Part shown: positions 56,344 through 64,000 of the stretch, one piece after another | How positions within the stretch are numbered: the first letter of the stretch is position 1 | How the letters are laid out: each line of letters starts with the position of its first letter | Source: Eubacteriaceae bacterium | GTDB lineage: Bacteria > Bacillota > Clostridia > Oscillospirales > Acutalibacteraceae | Direction of reading: 5' to 3' | Assembly: GCA_021770095.1 (NCBI GenBank) | Contig: JAETRQ010000002.1 | Location: forward strand, 117,347-181,346 | Length of the DNA stretch: 64,000 nucleotides | The notes under the pieces: generated by a model | Told to the model about the DNA's origin: nothing | What the model saw: the letters and a program-made list of their open reading frames with translations, nothing else | Databases searched by the model: none | Translations under genes and position numbers: made by a program

Positions 56344-57495
56344 ATTTCTTAATTACTGCATAATAGAAGCCATCGCCGCCAAATTCGGACGGAAAGACAG
56401 TTTTTTCTTCAATAAGTTTAAATGCTTTATATTTATCAAGAAAAGATTGAACAACCTTTTCATTTTCTTTTTTATTCAATGTACAGGTAGAATAGACAAG
56501 TGTTCCGTTATTCTTTAAATAGTTGGATGATGTTTCCAAAATTTTCAATTGAATTTGCGGCATATCACTGATACTGTCAAGATTTTTATATCTAATTTCA
56601 GGCTTACGCCTTATTATGCCAAAGCCCGAACAAGGAACATCACACAGTATTCTGTCTGCCATAGGAATTTCATCGTTGAATTCCAATGCAGCAAATCAAA
56701 TGCATAAATATGTCCTTTATTATTCATTTTCTGCGCGATTGTAAATGCTTTTCCGCCGGGTGCTGAACAAATATCCAGTACTACATCATTTTCTTTTGCT
56801 TTAACCGCACAGGCGCAATTATAACTCGATAAATCCTCAATATGAAACAATCCATTATTGAACGCTCTTGATTTTTTCAAATCAAATGCTGATGTAATCA
56901 TTACAACATCCGTATTTATGATTTCATTTTCTATACCTTCGCTGAGCAGTTCATATGAAAGTTCATCTGAATCAACAAACAAAGAATTTGCCACAGCAAA
57001 TACAGGAGGTCTGTTATTAACAAACGGTAAAAATGATTCCGTAATTTTTTCACCATATTGTTTTGACCACATATTCACCAATTCCTGCGGAATGGAATAC
57101 TTGATTGACAAGTCATCAACAGACTCATTATCGTCGCATATTTTATGTAAAACAGCATTAACCAGTGATGCATAGTAATCCTGTCTGATTTCTTTAACAA
57201 GTTTTACGGATTCATTGATTGCAGCACTGTCAGGAACTTTGTCCATAAACAAAATCTGATATGCTCCAAGTCGCAGCACCGTCATTACTTTTGGCTTTGT
57301 TTTCGATTTTAAATATTTATTGATATAATAATCGAGTGTAATTTTTCTTTCCGTAACACCATAAACCAGTGCAGAAACGAATGATTTATCACAATCATTC
57401 TCTTGCAGAGCATTATCAAGAACAATATGTGAATACGCACCTTCAGTAAAAATTTTATGAAGTGTTTCAAAAGCAATTAATCTTGCATTTTTCAT
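56333..57495 (-). pseudogene. rsmB: rsmB (16S rRNA m5C967 methyltransferase) with internal deletion and frameshift
   Basis: RsmB methylates C967 of 16S rRNA. The N-terminal part (from 57495) has the NusB-like RNA-binding domain and SAM motif I, VVLDICSAPGGKAFTIA, and runs in frame to IYAFDL near 56697. It then continues out of frame with unrelated residues to a stop at 56614. The C-terminal part is open in another frame from 56695 and resumes with EFNDEIPMADRILCDVPCSGFGIIRRKPEI (motif IV, catalytic PC; second Cys in STCTLN). About 25-30 codons normally found between these points (HEHK...MDA region) are missing. Either the gene is inactive or the sequence has an assembly error. Genes on both sides are intact. 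Confidence 0.88.
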
Positions 57496-58190
57496 TCGTC
57501 TCTGTTTCTCCTGCCTGTTAAAATAAATAGTCTGAGCAAAGTTGCAATTGCTGATGCAAGTGCTGCAACATAGGTTAATGCTGCTGAGGTTAAAACTTTT
57601 TTTGCACCAACGTATTCTTCTCCGTCAAGAAAAGCATTGCTCTCAATGGTCTGTAATGCTCGTTTTGATGCATTAAATTCAACAGGTAGCGTTATAAGTT
57701 GAAAAAGAGCAACAGCACCATATAATATTATTCCTGCATAAATCATCGGTTCACTGTAAAGAATCATACCGAATAATGCAAGCGGTACACCTAAAGAAGA
57801 ACCGATACGTGTGATTGGAATAACTGCATTTCTTATCTTTAAAGGAGCATAACCCTGAGCATGCTGACAGGCATGGCCTGCCTCGTGGCAGGCAACACCG
57901 ATTGCAGCAACGCTTCTGGAATTATAAACATCTGTTGACAAACAGATTTCTTTCCTGCGCGGATCATAATAATCGGTTAAAGTTCCTCCGATTTTTCTGA
58001 TTGTTACATCATTTATACCATTGAGCTGCAATAATTTGTAAGCGGCATCTGCACCGGTCATACCTCTTCTGTTCATAACAGTTGAATATCTGTTAAAAGA
58101 ACGCTTTACTTTAAGCTGGCAGAACGAAGCAAAAATAAAAACCGGTATCATGATAAAACCTGTAAGATAATATGCAAAATATGTTCCCAT
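57492..58190 (-). CDS. YugP-type zinc metallopeptidase
   Basis: This 232-residue membrane protein has the zinc protease motif ACHEAGHACQHAQGYAPL (HExGH, about residues 103-107). Membrane segments lie near the N terminus (about 7-27) and in the C-terminal half, and RRGMTGADAAYKLL and YYDPRRKEICLS are family signatures of the YugP (DUF2265) group. Its substrate is unknown. It sits between fmt (1-bp gap) and rsmB (4-bp overlap), a place where B. subtilis has no gene. Confidence 0.92.
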   Translation of the reverse strand: MGTYFAYYLTGFIMIPVFIFASFCQLKVKRSFNRYSTVMNRRGMTGADAAYKLLQLNGINDVTIRKIGGTLTDYYDPRRKEICLSTDVYNSRSVAAIGVACHEAGHACQHAQGYAPLKIRNAVIPITRIGSSLGVPLALFGMILYSEPMIYAGIILYGAVALFQLITLPVEFNASKRALQTIESNAFLDGEEYVGAKKVLTSAALTYVAALASAIATLLRLFILTGRRNRDE

Positions 58191-58191
58191 A

Positions 58192-59115
58192 TCATTCTCC
58201 TAAAACAGCATTAATCTCAATACTATTACCGAGTAAAAATGATTTTGTATCCATCTTCTTTTTACCCTCTGCCTGAAGTGACAAAATATCAATACACTTA
58301 CCATCACCGCAGCAAACTGTAATCACATTTTTATTATCAACAACACAGCCGTATTTATTACCTGTAACAGAAGATAATGCAGTTTTATGGATTTTGATAT
58401 TTTTGCCATTCAGTTTTGTTACGGCACAAGGCCATGTTTGAAGTCCTCTGACAAGATTATGAACTTCAAGAGCTGATTTTCTCCAGTCAATCGGAGAAAG
58501 TTCTCTGGTAATTTTCTGCGCATAAGTTGCCTGGCTTTCATCCTGTTTTTCAGGCACAAGATTGTCAATATCGGCAATGCAGTCTATTAAGGCATCAGCA
58601 CCTATATATGATAATCTGTCAAATAATTCTTCCGATGTTTCATGAATATCTATTTGCGTTTTCCTGACAAGCAAAATATCGCCTGTGTCAACACCCTCAG
58701 CCATTTGCTGAATTGTCACGCCTGTTTCTGTATCACCATTGATAACGGACCATTGTATCGGTGCGGGTCCGCGGTATTTCGGTAAAAGCGAAGCATGAAC
58801 ATTGATACATCCGTAAGGTGGAGCATCAAGCACTGATTCAGGCAATATTTTACCATAAGCCACAACAACGATTATATCTGCAGAAAGTGATCTTACCAAT
58901 TCTATCGTTTCATTGTCTTTGAAAGTTTGCGGCTGATATACGGGAATATTATGTTTTAACGCACATTCTTTTACCGGCGGAGGTGTCATAATTTGTTTTC
59001 TTCCCACAGGTTTATCCGGCTGTGAGAATACTGCAATCACTTCATGATTGGATGATATTAATTTTTCAAGGCTGGGTACAGCAAAATCAGGAGTACCCAT
59101 AAAAATAATTTTCAT
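58192..59115 (-). CDS. fmt: Methionyl-tRNA formyltransferase
   Basis: Fmt formylates initiator Met-tRNA with 10-formyl-tetrahydrofolate. The 307-residue protein shows IIFMGTPDFAVPSLEKL at the start, the catalytic INVHASLLPKYRGPAPIQW (about residues 104-122, Asn and His), GVTIQQMAEGVDTGDIL, and a C-terminal domain with GLQTWPCAVT. It lies 12 bp after def, its classic partner. Confidence 0.97.
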   Translation of the reverse strand: MKIIFMGTPDFAVPSLEKLISSNHEVIAVFSQPDKPVGRKQIMTPPPVKECALKHNIPVYQPQTFKDNETIELVRSLSADIIVVVAYGKILPESVLDAPPYGCINVHASLLPKYRGPAPIQWSVINGDTETGVTIQQMAEGVDTGDILLVRKTQIDIHETSEELFDRLSYIGADALIDCIADIDNLVPEKQDESQATYAQKITRELSPIDWRKSALEVHNLVRGLQTWPCAVTKLNGKNIKIHKTALSSVTGNKYGCVVDNKNVITVCCGDGKCIDILSLQAEGKKKMDTKSFLLGNSIEINAVLGE

Positions 59116-59127
59116 ATAAACACCATT

Positions 59128-59586
59128 TTATCCTTGTAATGTTTCGCCTTCAATGATATGAGAAGTAAATAAAATTCCGTCAAGATGGTCAATTTCATGG
59201 CAAAAGGCTTTTGCTTTGAGGTCCTCACCTGTATACACATGCCACTTGCCTGTTCTGTCCTGTGCTTTAACCTGCACTTTCTGAGGTCTTTTGGTAGTTG
59301 CCCATTTATTCGGAAGTGAGAGGCATCCTTCCTGTGATATTTGCTCACCCTCAGCCATAGTAATCTCCGGATTAACGAGTTCAATAGGACCTTCACCAAT
59401 ATCAATAACAACAACTCTTTTAAGGATTCCGACCTGAACAGCAGCAAGACCCACACCATTTTTGTTGTACATTGTTTCTTTCATATCATCAATAAGCATA
59501 GCAAGTTTGCTATCGAAATTTTCGACAGTTCTGCTTTTTTTATTCAGTATCGGGTCACCTAATTCAACAATGTTTCTAAGTGCCAT
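59128..59586 (-). CDS. def: Peptide deformylase
   Basis: Def removes the N-formyl group from nascent proteins. The 152-residue protein has the three metal motifs: [10 protein letters not shown] (GxGxAAxQ; the last position V/I varies), EGCLSLP (Cys ligand) and [12 protein letters not shown] (HExxH). The length is the short form. It is placed between priA (10 bp) and fmt. Confidence 0.97.
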   Translation of the reverse strand: MALRNIVELGDPILNKKSRTVENFDSKLAMLIDDMKETMYNKNGVGLAAVQVGILKRVVVIDIGEGPIELVNPEITMAEGEQISQEGCLSLPNKWATTKRPQKVQVKAQDRTGKWHVYTGEDLKAKAFCHEIDHLDGILFTSHIIEGETLQG

Positions 59587-59596
59587 TTATATTCTC

Positions 59597-61819
59597 CTAA
59601 TTCAGTTCATAAGGATTCAAATCAGCCGTTACACTGACATCCTTATATTCTTTTATTTTATTAATTCTTTTTAAAATCTCATTAAATAAATTTCTGATAT
59701 TTTTTGAATTTTTACATTTAACAGATAATCTGTATCTGTATTGACTGTTAAGTTTTGAAATCTTAGCAGGACTGGGACCGAGAACAATCACTTTCTCGGT
59801 ATTCTCTGCGTTCAGTTCTTTCATAACATCCAGAAAAGTTTTTGAACAAAGTGCAACTTTATTTTCATCCTCACCTGTAAATGATACAGATATAATATCA
59901 CAATACGGCGGATAGATAAGTGACTTTCTGAGAGCAATATCATCCTTAAAAAAGGATTTATAGTCCTGCATAGCAGCATATTCAAGATAGGGATTATATG
60001 GATTAATGGTTTGTATAACAGCCATACCGCTTGCATCCCGTCTGCCGCTTCTGCCAATCATTTGAGTTATTAAATCAAATGACTTTTCACCGCTATTATA
60101 ATTCTCATTATACAAAGAATTATCAGCATTAATAATACCGACAAGCGTTACATCTTCAAAATCAAGTCCCTTTGCAACCATCTGTGTACCAATCAGAATA
60201 TCATATTCGTGATTGGAAAAAGCGTTGAACATTCTGTCATGGCTGAATTTTGCTGACGTTGTATCGGCATCCATTCTCAGAATCCTTGCATATGGAAATA
60301 ATGATGACAATTCATCTTCAATGCGCTGTGTACCATAGCCGCTGTAACGGACATTGTTACCTTTACATTCAGGACAAACCGTATCCAGCCGTGTGGTATA
60401 TCCACAGTAATGACAAACCAGTTTATTGCTGTAACTATGATAAGTCAGGGATATTGAGCAATTAGGACAAGTAATAACATGACCGCAGTCATTGCAGGCA
60501 ATAAAAGTATTATACCCGCGTCTGTTAATCAGCAGTATTGCCTGTTTACCATTATCAAGTGTCGACTGTAAAAGTTCACGAAGTTTTGCCGATATAGGTG
60601 TTTTGTTGCCGTTTTTCATTTCGGTTTTCATATCAACCGTAATTACCTGCGGCAGTTTAGCGTCACCATATCTCTCATTCATTTCACAAAGAACATATTT
60701 TTTATGGATTGCGTTAGAATAACTCTCAAGACTCGGTGTTGCTGATGTAAGCAAAAGCAGTGCTTTATTATACTTACACCTGAATTTAGCTACATCCTTA
60801 GCCTGATACCTTGGAGTACGTTCGCTTTTATAACTGTTTTCCTGTTCTTCGTCAACAATAATAAGCCCAAGATTATGGAGCGGTGCAAATACTGCGCTTC
60901 GTGTGCCAATAACAATTTTTGCCTCTCCTCTGTCAGCACGTTTGTATTCATCATTCCTTTCACCGAGGGATAATCCGCTGTGAAAAACAGCAACCTTATC
61001 ACCATATCGTTTATGGAATATTGAAAGTGCCTGAGATGTCAGCCCGATTTCAGGAATAAGAACAATTACATCCTTGTTATCAGAGAGTACTTTGTCAATC
61101 AATTTAAGATAAACCTGTGTTTTGCCGCTGCCGGTAACACCGAAAAGTAATCCTGTTCCGCCGTTATCATCAAGCATAGCGGAATATGTGTTAAAAGCAT
61201 TCTGCTGCTGTGGGGTTAAATGAATTTCTTTTCTTTCAACATCTGAAACAAAATCTTTATATGGTGTACGATATTTTTCTACATTATAAATAGAAATCAC
61301 ACCGTACTTTTCAAGATTCTTTAAAACACCTGCTCCAACCGAGCAAAATGCACAAATCTCATCAACAGATGCTGTACCGATGTCAAAAAGCAAATCAACA
61401 ACACTTCTCTGCTTAGGAGTGAGTTTTGGCAGATTTTCTTCATTTTCAATAAGCAAAGTTGCCATTTTTGATGAAGCATCTGATACTTTGCCGATTCCTT
61501 TTGGCAGCATTTGTTTTAAGCAGTCATATGTTGTGCAAAAACATCTTTCTTTTAACCAGAGAGCAAGACTCACCATTTCTTCACTCAAAACAGGAGTCTT
61601 ACCTGTGACGGATATAATTTCCTTTAAATTTGAATTGATTGCAGTATAGACTTTTACTACAATCCCGTCACGCACTTTGTTACCATTGCCGAACGGTACT
61701 TTAACAGTCATACCAACTTTTATGATCGACAATAATTCTTCAGGTACATAGTAATCATAATCTGAATCAAAATTGAAAAATGTTTTTTCAACAGCAACTG
61801 TTGCAACTGTTCTATTCAT
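59597..61819 (-). CDS. priA: Primosomal protein N' (replication restart helicase PriA)
   Basis: PriA restarts stalled forks by loading the replicative helicase. The 740-residue protein has an N-terminal fork-binding domain, Walker A GVTGSGKTQVYLK (about residues 229-241), DEEQ box VDEEQENSYKSE, and zinc clusters (CNDCGHVITCPNC, CHYCGY, CPEC). Helicase motifs V/VI complete it (GTQMVAKGLDF, QMIGRSGRRD). It shares one base with the rpoZ stop. Confidence 0.97.
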   Translation of the reverse strand: MNRTVATVAVEKTFFNFDSDYDYYVPEELLSIIKVGMTVKVPFGNGNKVRDGIVVKVYTAINSNLKEIISVTGKTPVLSEEMVSLALWLKERCFCTTYDCLKQMLPKGIGKVSDASSKMATLLIENEENLPKLTPKQRSVVDLLFDIGTASVDEICAFCSVGAGVLKNLEKYGVISIYNVEKYRTPYKDFVSDVERKEIHLTPQQQNAFNTYSAMLDDNGGTGLLFGVTGSGKTQVYLKLIDKVLSDNKDVIVLIPEIGLTSQALSIFHKRYGDKVAVFHSGLSLGERNDEYKRADRGEAKIVIGTRSAVFAPLHNLGLIIVDEEQENSYKSERTPRYQAKDVAKFRCKYNKALLLLTSATPSLESYSNAIHKKYVLCEMNERYGDAKLPQVITVDMKTEMKNGNKTPISAKLRELLQSTLDNGKQAILLINRRGYNTFIACNDCGHVITCPNCSISLTYHSYSNKLVCHYCGYTTRLDTVCPECKGNNVRYSGYGTQRIEDELSSLFPYARILRMDADTTSAKFSHDRMFNAFSNHEYDILIGTQMVAKGLDFEDVTLVGIINADNSLYNENYNSGEKSFDLITQMIGRSGRRDASGMAVIQTINPYNPYLEYAAMQDYKSFFKDDIALRKSLIYPPYCDIISVSFTGEDENKVALCSKTFLDVMKELNAENTEKVIVLGPSPAKISKLNSQYRYRLSVKCKNSKNIRNLFNEILKRINKIKEYKDVSVTADLNPYELN

Positions 61820-62028
61820 TATTTTGATTTAAGTTCAGCAGGTTCTTCAATAACATACTTTCCGTCAATTATTTCTTCAATAGCAGTTGAAACTGTTTTA
61901 ACATCAATATGTTCTTCTCTTTCAATTGCTTCTTCACGGATTTCTCTTGCTCTTTTTGCTGTGCCGACCACGAGACTGTATCGGCTGTTGCAATCTTTTA
62001 AAAGTTCTTTTAAATCTGGATTAAACAT
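61819..62028 (-). CDS. rpoZ: DNA-directed RNA polymerase omega subunit
   Basis: The 69-residue omega subunit helps RNA polymerase assembly. It starts MFNPDLKELLKDCNSRYSLVVGTAKRARE, with the conserved region from SRYSLV to AKRAREI (residues about 15-30), and EEIIDGKY near the end. It sits between gmk and priA in the order seen in Firmicutes, although coaBC, normally between rpoZ and priA in B. subtilis, is missing. Confidence 0.94.
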   Translation of the reverse strand: MFNPDLKELLKDCNSRYSLVVGTAKRAREIREEAIEREEHIDVKTVSTAIEEIIDGKYVIEEPAELKSK

Positions 62029-62040
62029 AATATTTCTCCT

Positions 62041-62613
62041 TTAATTATTTCTCTTTGCAAGTTCAGTGCAAAGTATTTTATCAATTTCGTCAACACAGAC
62101 ATCTAAGTCATCATTGACGACATTATATGTATATTTTTCTTTAAATGCCAATTCAATTTTTGCAATGTCAAGACGGTTCTCAATCATTTCTTCAGTATCT
62201 GTATGCCTGCCGTAAAGCCGTTTTCTCAGTATCTCTTCGCTCGGAGGAAGAAGAAATATGGATATACAGTCAGGAAACATTTTCATTACCTTTTGAGCAC
62301 CCTGCACTTCTATAATGAGAAAACAGATTTTGCCTTCATCTATAGCATGTTCAACTGCCTTTTTGGGAGTACCGTAAAAGCAATTATTATATTTTGCATA
62401 TTCAAGAAGCCCATCGTTATCAATCAGATGATTAAACTCTTTCTCACTAACAAAAAAGTAGTTGATACCATTAACTTCACCCGGGCGCATTGCTCTTGTG
62501 GTAGCAGAAACGGATTTAATAACATCATCACGTTTTTTGCAAATTTCTTTGAAAACAGTGTCTTTTCCACATCCACTCGGTGCAGAAAAAACAACTAACA
62601 TTCCTTTATTCAT
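62041..62613 (-). CDS. gmk: Guanylate kinase
   Basis: Gmk phosphorylates GMP to GDP. The 190-residue protein has the P-loop SAPSGCGKDTVF (about residues 9-20; Asp replaces the more common Ser/Ala after GK), SVSATTRAMRPGEVNGINYFFVS with the GMP-binding residues (key SATTR and GxxNGxxYxF), and the lid region RLYGRHTDTEE. ATG 62613 is nine bases after GGAGG; earlier in-frame starts lie inside remA. Its start is 5 bp from the remA stop. Confidence 0.96.
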   Translation of the reverse strand: MNKGMLVVFSAPSGCGKDTVFKEICKKRDDVIKSVSATTRAMRPGEVNGINYFFVSEKEFNHLIDNDGLLEYAKYNNCFYGTPKKAVEHAIDEGKICFLIIEVQGAQKVMKMFPDCISIFLLPPSEEILRKRLYGRHTDTEEMIENRLDIAKIELAFKEKYTYNVVNDDLDVCVDEIDKILCTELAKRNN

Positions 62614-62857
62614 TAGCATCAACCTCCACACCAAACCTTTGGGCAATCTGTTTTAAATCCATATAGGACAAAACAATATTATCACTGTCAGTTATGATAA
62701 CACTCATCGTCTTTCTTCCATGAGTGGCATCAATCAATGTTCCCTGTGCTTTTGACTCTCTCACCATTTTTTTAACAGGAGCAGATTCCGGTGAAACAAT
62801 TGAAATAACTCTGTCTGCATTTATTAAATTGCCAAATCCGATATTCACTAAATTCAT
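62606..62857 (-). CDS. remA: RemA/DUF370 DNA-binding regulator
   Basis: RemA is a small DNA-binding protein that, in B. subtilis, activates biofilm matrix and osmoprotection genes by forming ring-like oligomers. The 83-residue protein shows VNIGFGNLINADRVISIVSPESAPVKKM (key GFGN and RVI..(x)SP) and GTLIDATHGRKTMSVI, nearly invariant in the family. It lies between yicC and gmk, the conserved position. Confidence 0.95.
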   Translation of the reverse strand: MNLVNIGFGNLINADRVISIVSPESAPVKKMVRESKAQGTLIDATHGRKTMSVIITDSDNIVLSYMDLKQIAQRFGVEVDANE

Positions 62858-62862
62858 AATAA

Positions 62863-63741
62863 TTACTCAATATTCTGTATTTGTTCTCTTATTTTCTCAA
62901 TCTCAGCCTTCATATCGACTACTTTGCGTGCAATATCAACGTCGTTGCATTTTGAACCGATGGTATTTGTTTCTCTGTTAATTTCCTGCACAAGGAAATC
63001 CATCTTTCTGCCGACTGCCTCATCACCGGCAAGAAAAGCTCGCAGCTGTTCAATATGTGAACGCAATCTTACTGTCTCTTCAGCAACGGCAACTTTGTCT
63101 GCATAAATTGCAACTTCCTGCAGAACTCTGTTTTCATCAAGAGCAACATCGCCGATAATCTCATGAACACGCTCGATTAATTTATCGTTATACTCTTTGA
63201 CAGTCTGCGGTGAACGCTCTTCAATTACAGAAACACAGTCAAGAATGAACTGTGATCTTGCATATATATCATCGAACATTCTTTGCCCTTCCGCACTGCG
63301 CATTTCAATAAATTTATCAATAGCTTCCTGTGCGGTATCTTTTACCATTGACCAGATTTTTTCTTCATCTTCTTCAGCCTTGCGAATAACAAGAACATCG
63401 GGATAGCGGCTGATGGTTGATGCACCAAAATCCTCTTTTAATTCATAAGTATCTGCAATTTCCTTCAATGCCTTTACATATGCACTTGCCAAAGTATTAT
63501 TGACTTCAACGGTTGCTGCCTCCGTATTGAGTGCCTCAATGCCAATAAAGCATTCAACCTTACCGCGTGCGACTTTTGAATTGACAAAAGATTTAATTTT
63601 TTCATCAATAAAACCATACTGCCGCGGACATCTGCAGGAAAATTCAAAATACCTATGATTGACAGATTTAAGTTCAACAGTAATTATGTAACCGTCAACC
63701 TCTTTAACGGCTCTGCCAAAGCCGGTCATTGATTTAACCAT
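62863..63741 (-). CDS. yicC: YicC family endoribonuclease
   Basis: YicC/YloC proteins are endoribonucleases involved in RNA turnover. The 292-residue protein opens VKSMTGFGRAVKE, has LKSVNHRYFEFSCRCPR (about residues 25-41) and ends with the DUF1732 region RKMDFLVQEINRETNTIGSKCNDVDIA (key FLxQExNREtNTiGSK). It heads the 14-gene operon and has its own consensus promoter and AAGGAGATAC site. Confidence 0.96.
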   Translation of the reverse strand: MVKSMTGFGRAVKEVDGYIITVELKSVNHRYFEFSCRCPRQYGFIDEKIKSFVNSKVARGKVECFIGIEALNTEAATVEVNNTLASAYVKALKEIADTYELKEDFGASTISRYPDVLVIRKAEEDEEKIWSMVKDTAQEAIDKFIEMRSAEGQRMFDDIYARSQFILDCVSVIEERSPQTVKEYNDKLIERVHEIIGDVALDENRVLQEVAIYADKVAVAEETVRLRSHIEQLRAFLAGDEAVGRKMDFLVQEINRETNTIGSKCNDVDIARKVVDMKAEIEKIREQIQNIE

Positions 63742-63768
63742 AGTATCTCCTTAATATTTAATATTAAT

Positions 63769-63797
63769 ATTATAGTTATAGAATTGACAACGGTCAA
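63769..63797 (-). promoter_or_regulatory. Sigma-A promoter of the yicC-thiN operon
   Basis: On the minus strand, TTGACC (63797-63792), 17 bp and TATAAT (63774-63769), about 28 bp before yicC. No other strong promoter was seen down to thiN. Confidence 0.88.
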
Positions 63798-63847
63798 TGG
63801 TTTGTTAACAGATTATTTACAATATTCACAATATATTAACAAATCAT

Positions 63848-63977
63848 AACCACCAGTTGAACTGGTGGTTTGCACAGGCCCTATAAGGGCCGCCTACTGG
63901 CTCGCCGACTGAAAGTCGGCACTGAAGTTTGACATCGCATTACTTTTTCAAGCAGCCGCTCTCGTGCGGCTGTTTTT
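63848..63977 (+). other. GC-rich element of four consecutive hairpins at the window edge
   Basis: In order: AACCACCAGT/ACTGGTGGTT (63848-63870, 3-base loop), GGCCC/GGGCC (63877-63891), GCCGACT/AGTCGGC (63904-63920, GAA loop) and CAGCCGC/GCGGCTG with a T-run (63953-63977, terminator-like). The G+C content is well above the surroundings and no gene covers it. It resembles the hairpin-rich ends of IS200/IS605 elements or a small structured RNA; the window ends before a partner gene could be seen. Confidence 0.6.
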
Positions 63978-64000
63978 CTTTTGCTTACTTATTCTTGTTA

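Noticed and set aside
56614..57495. Two separate genes in place of rsmB
   Set aside because: The two frames together reconstruct one RsmB with only a central gap; neither half alone contains a complete catalytic domain.
63784..63797. TTGAC-AACG-GTCAA dyad as a divergent promoter
   Set aside because: The plus-strand TTGACA has no matching -10 at a usable distance, so only the minus-strand yicC promoter is supported.

Overview
The window is an AT-rich stretch of chromosome from an endospore-forming, Gram-positive Firmicute of class Clostridia. The gene set fits the Ruminococcaceae/Oscillospiraceae best, but that placement is an inference from gene content. The evidence is a set of sporulation genes (spoIIR, a spoIIM-like gene, cwlD, a dacF-type carboxypeptidase, spoVM, a sipL-like gene, spoIVA), AddAB in place of RecBCD, a cysteine T-box, a PASTA kinase with its phosphatase, RemA, and strong AGGAGG-type ribosome binding sites. 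Genes are dense, overlaps of 1-30 bp are common, and most intergenic gaps hold a recognisable sigma-A promoter or terminator. No prophage, CRISPR array or complete insertion sequence is visible.

Layout. (1) 1-15.1 kb, plus strand: one tightly packed operon running from the 3' part of ligA through a membrane protein, murD, two M42 peptidases, an acetyltransferase, a PLP lyase and a DUF2461 protein to addB-addA. (2) 15.1-23 kb: rpmE, yigZ, spoIIR, a GH25 lysozyme with cell-wall repeats (minus), two tRNA-Leu genes (minus), a 2-hydroxyacid dehydrogenase (minus), cwlD-radA and a Xer recombinase. (3) 23-27.6 kb, minus strand: queA-GNAT-tgt, then yajC, a TIGR04086 membrane protein and a SpoIIM-like protein. 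(4) 27.6-30.5 kb, plus strand: asd-dapA-dapB, the common lysine/diaminopimelate steps. (5) 30.6-43.3 kb, mostly minus strand: a T-box-controlled cysE-cysS-aldo/keto reductase unit, recA-recX-rimO-pgsA, rpmB (plus), der-plsY, DUF177-rpmF, and pgi with two small genes. (6) 43.4-47.6 kb: dacF, mtaB, a GHL10 lipoprotein and two small plus-strand genes. (7) 47.6-51 kb, minus strand: a spore-coat foundation locus in which a 47-residue membrane peptide, a 29-residue SpoVM, a SipL-like SPOCS/LysM protein and SpoIVA are encoded together. (8) 51-63.8 kb, minus strand: a 14-gene operon from one sigma-A promoter, yicC-remA-gmk-rpoZ-priA-def-fmt-yugP-rsmB-rlmN-prpC-prkC-rsgA-thiN. It is collinear with the Bacillus subtilis cluster but lacks coaBC and rpe, has gained a YugP-type protease, and carries a damaged rsmB. 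(9) The last 150 bp contain four consecutive GC-rich hairpins that look like a mobile-element end or a structured RNA.

The observations most worth following up are the compact spoVM/47-residue peptide/sipL/spoIVA locus, whose two small genes are easily missed; the internal deletion in rsmB; the paired AGTACT dyads at the recA promoter; the 26-bp palindrome at the xer promoter; the hairpin that hides a ribosome binding site after yajC; and the multi-hairpin element at the right edge. Everything else is ordinary housekeeping. No clear case of a wholly new multi-gene system is present.
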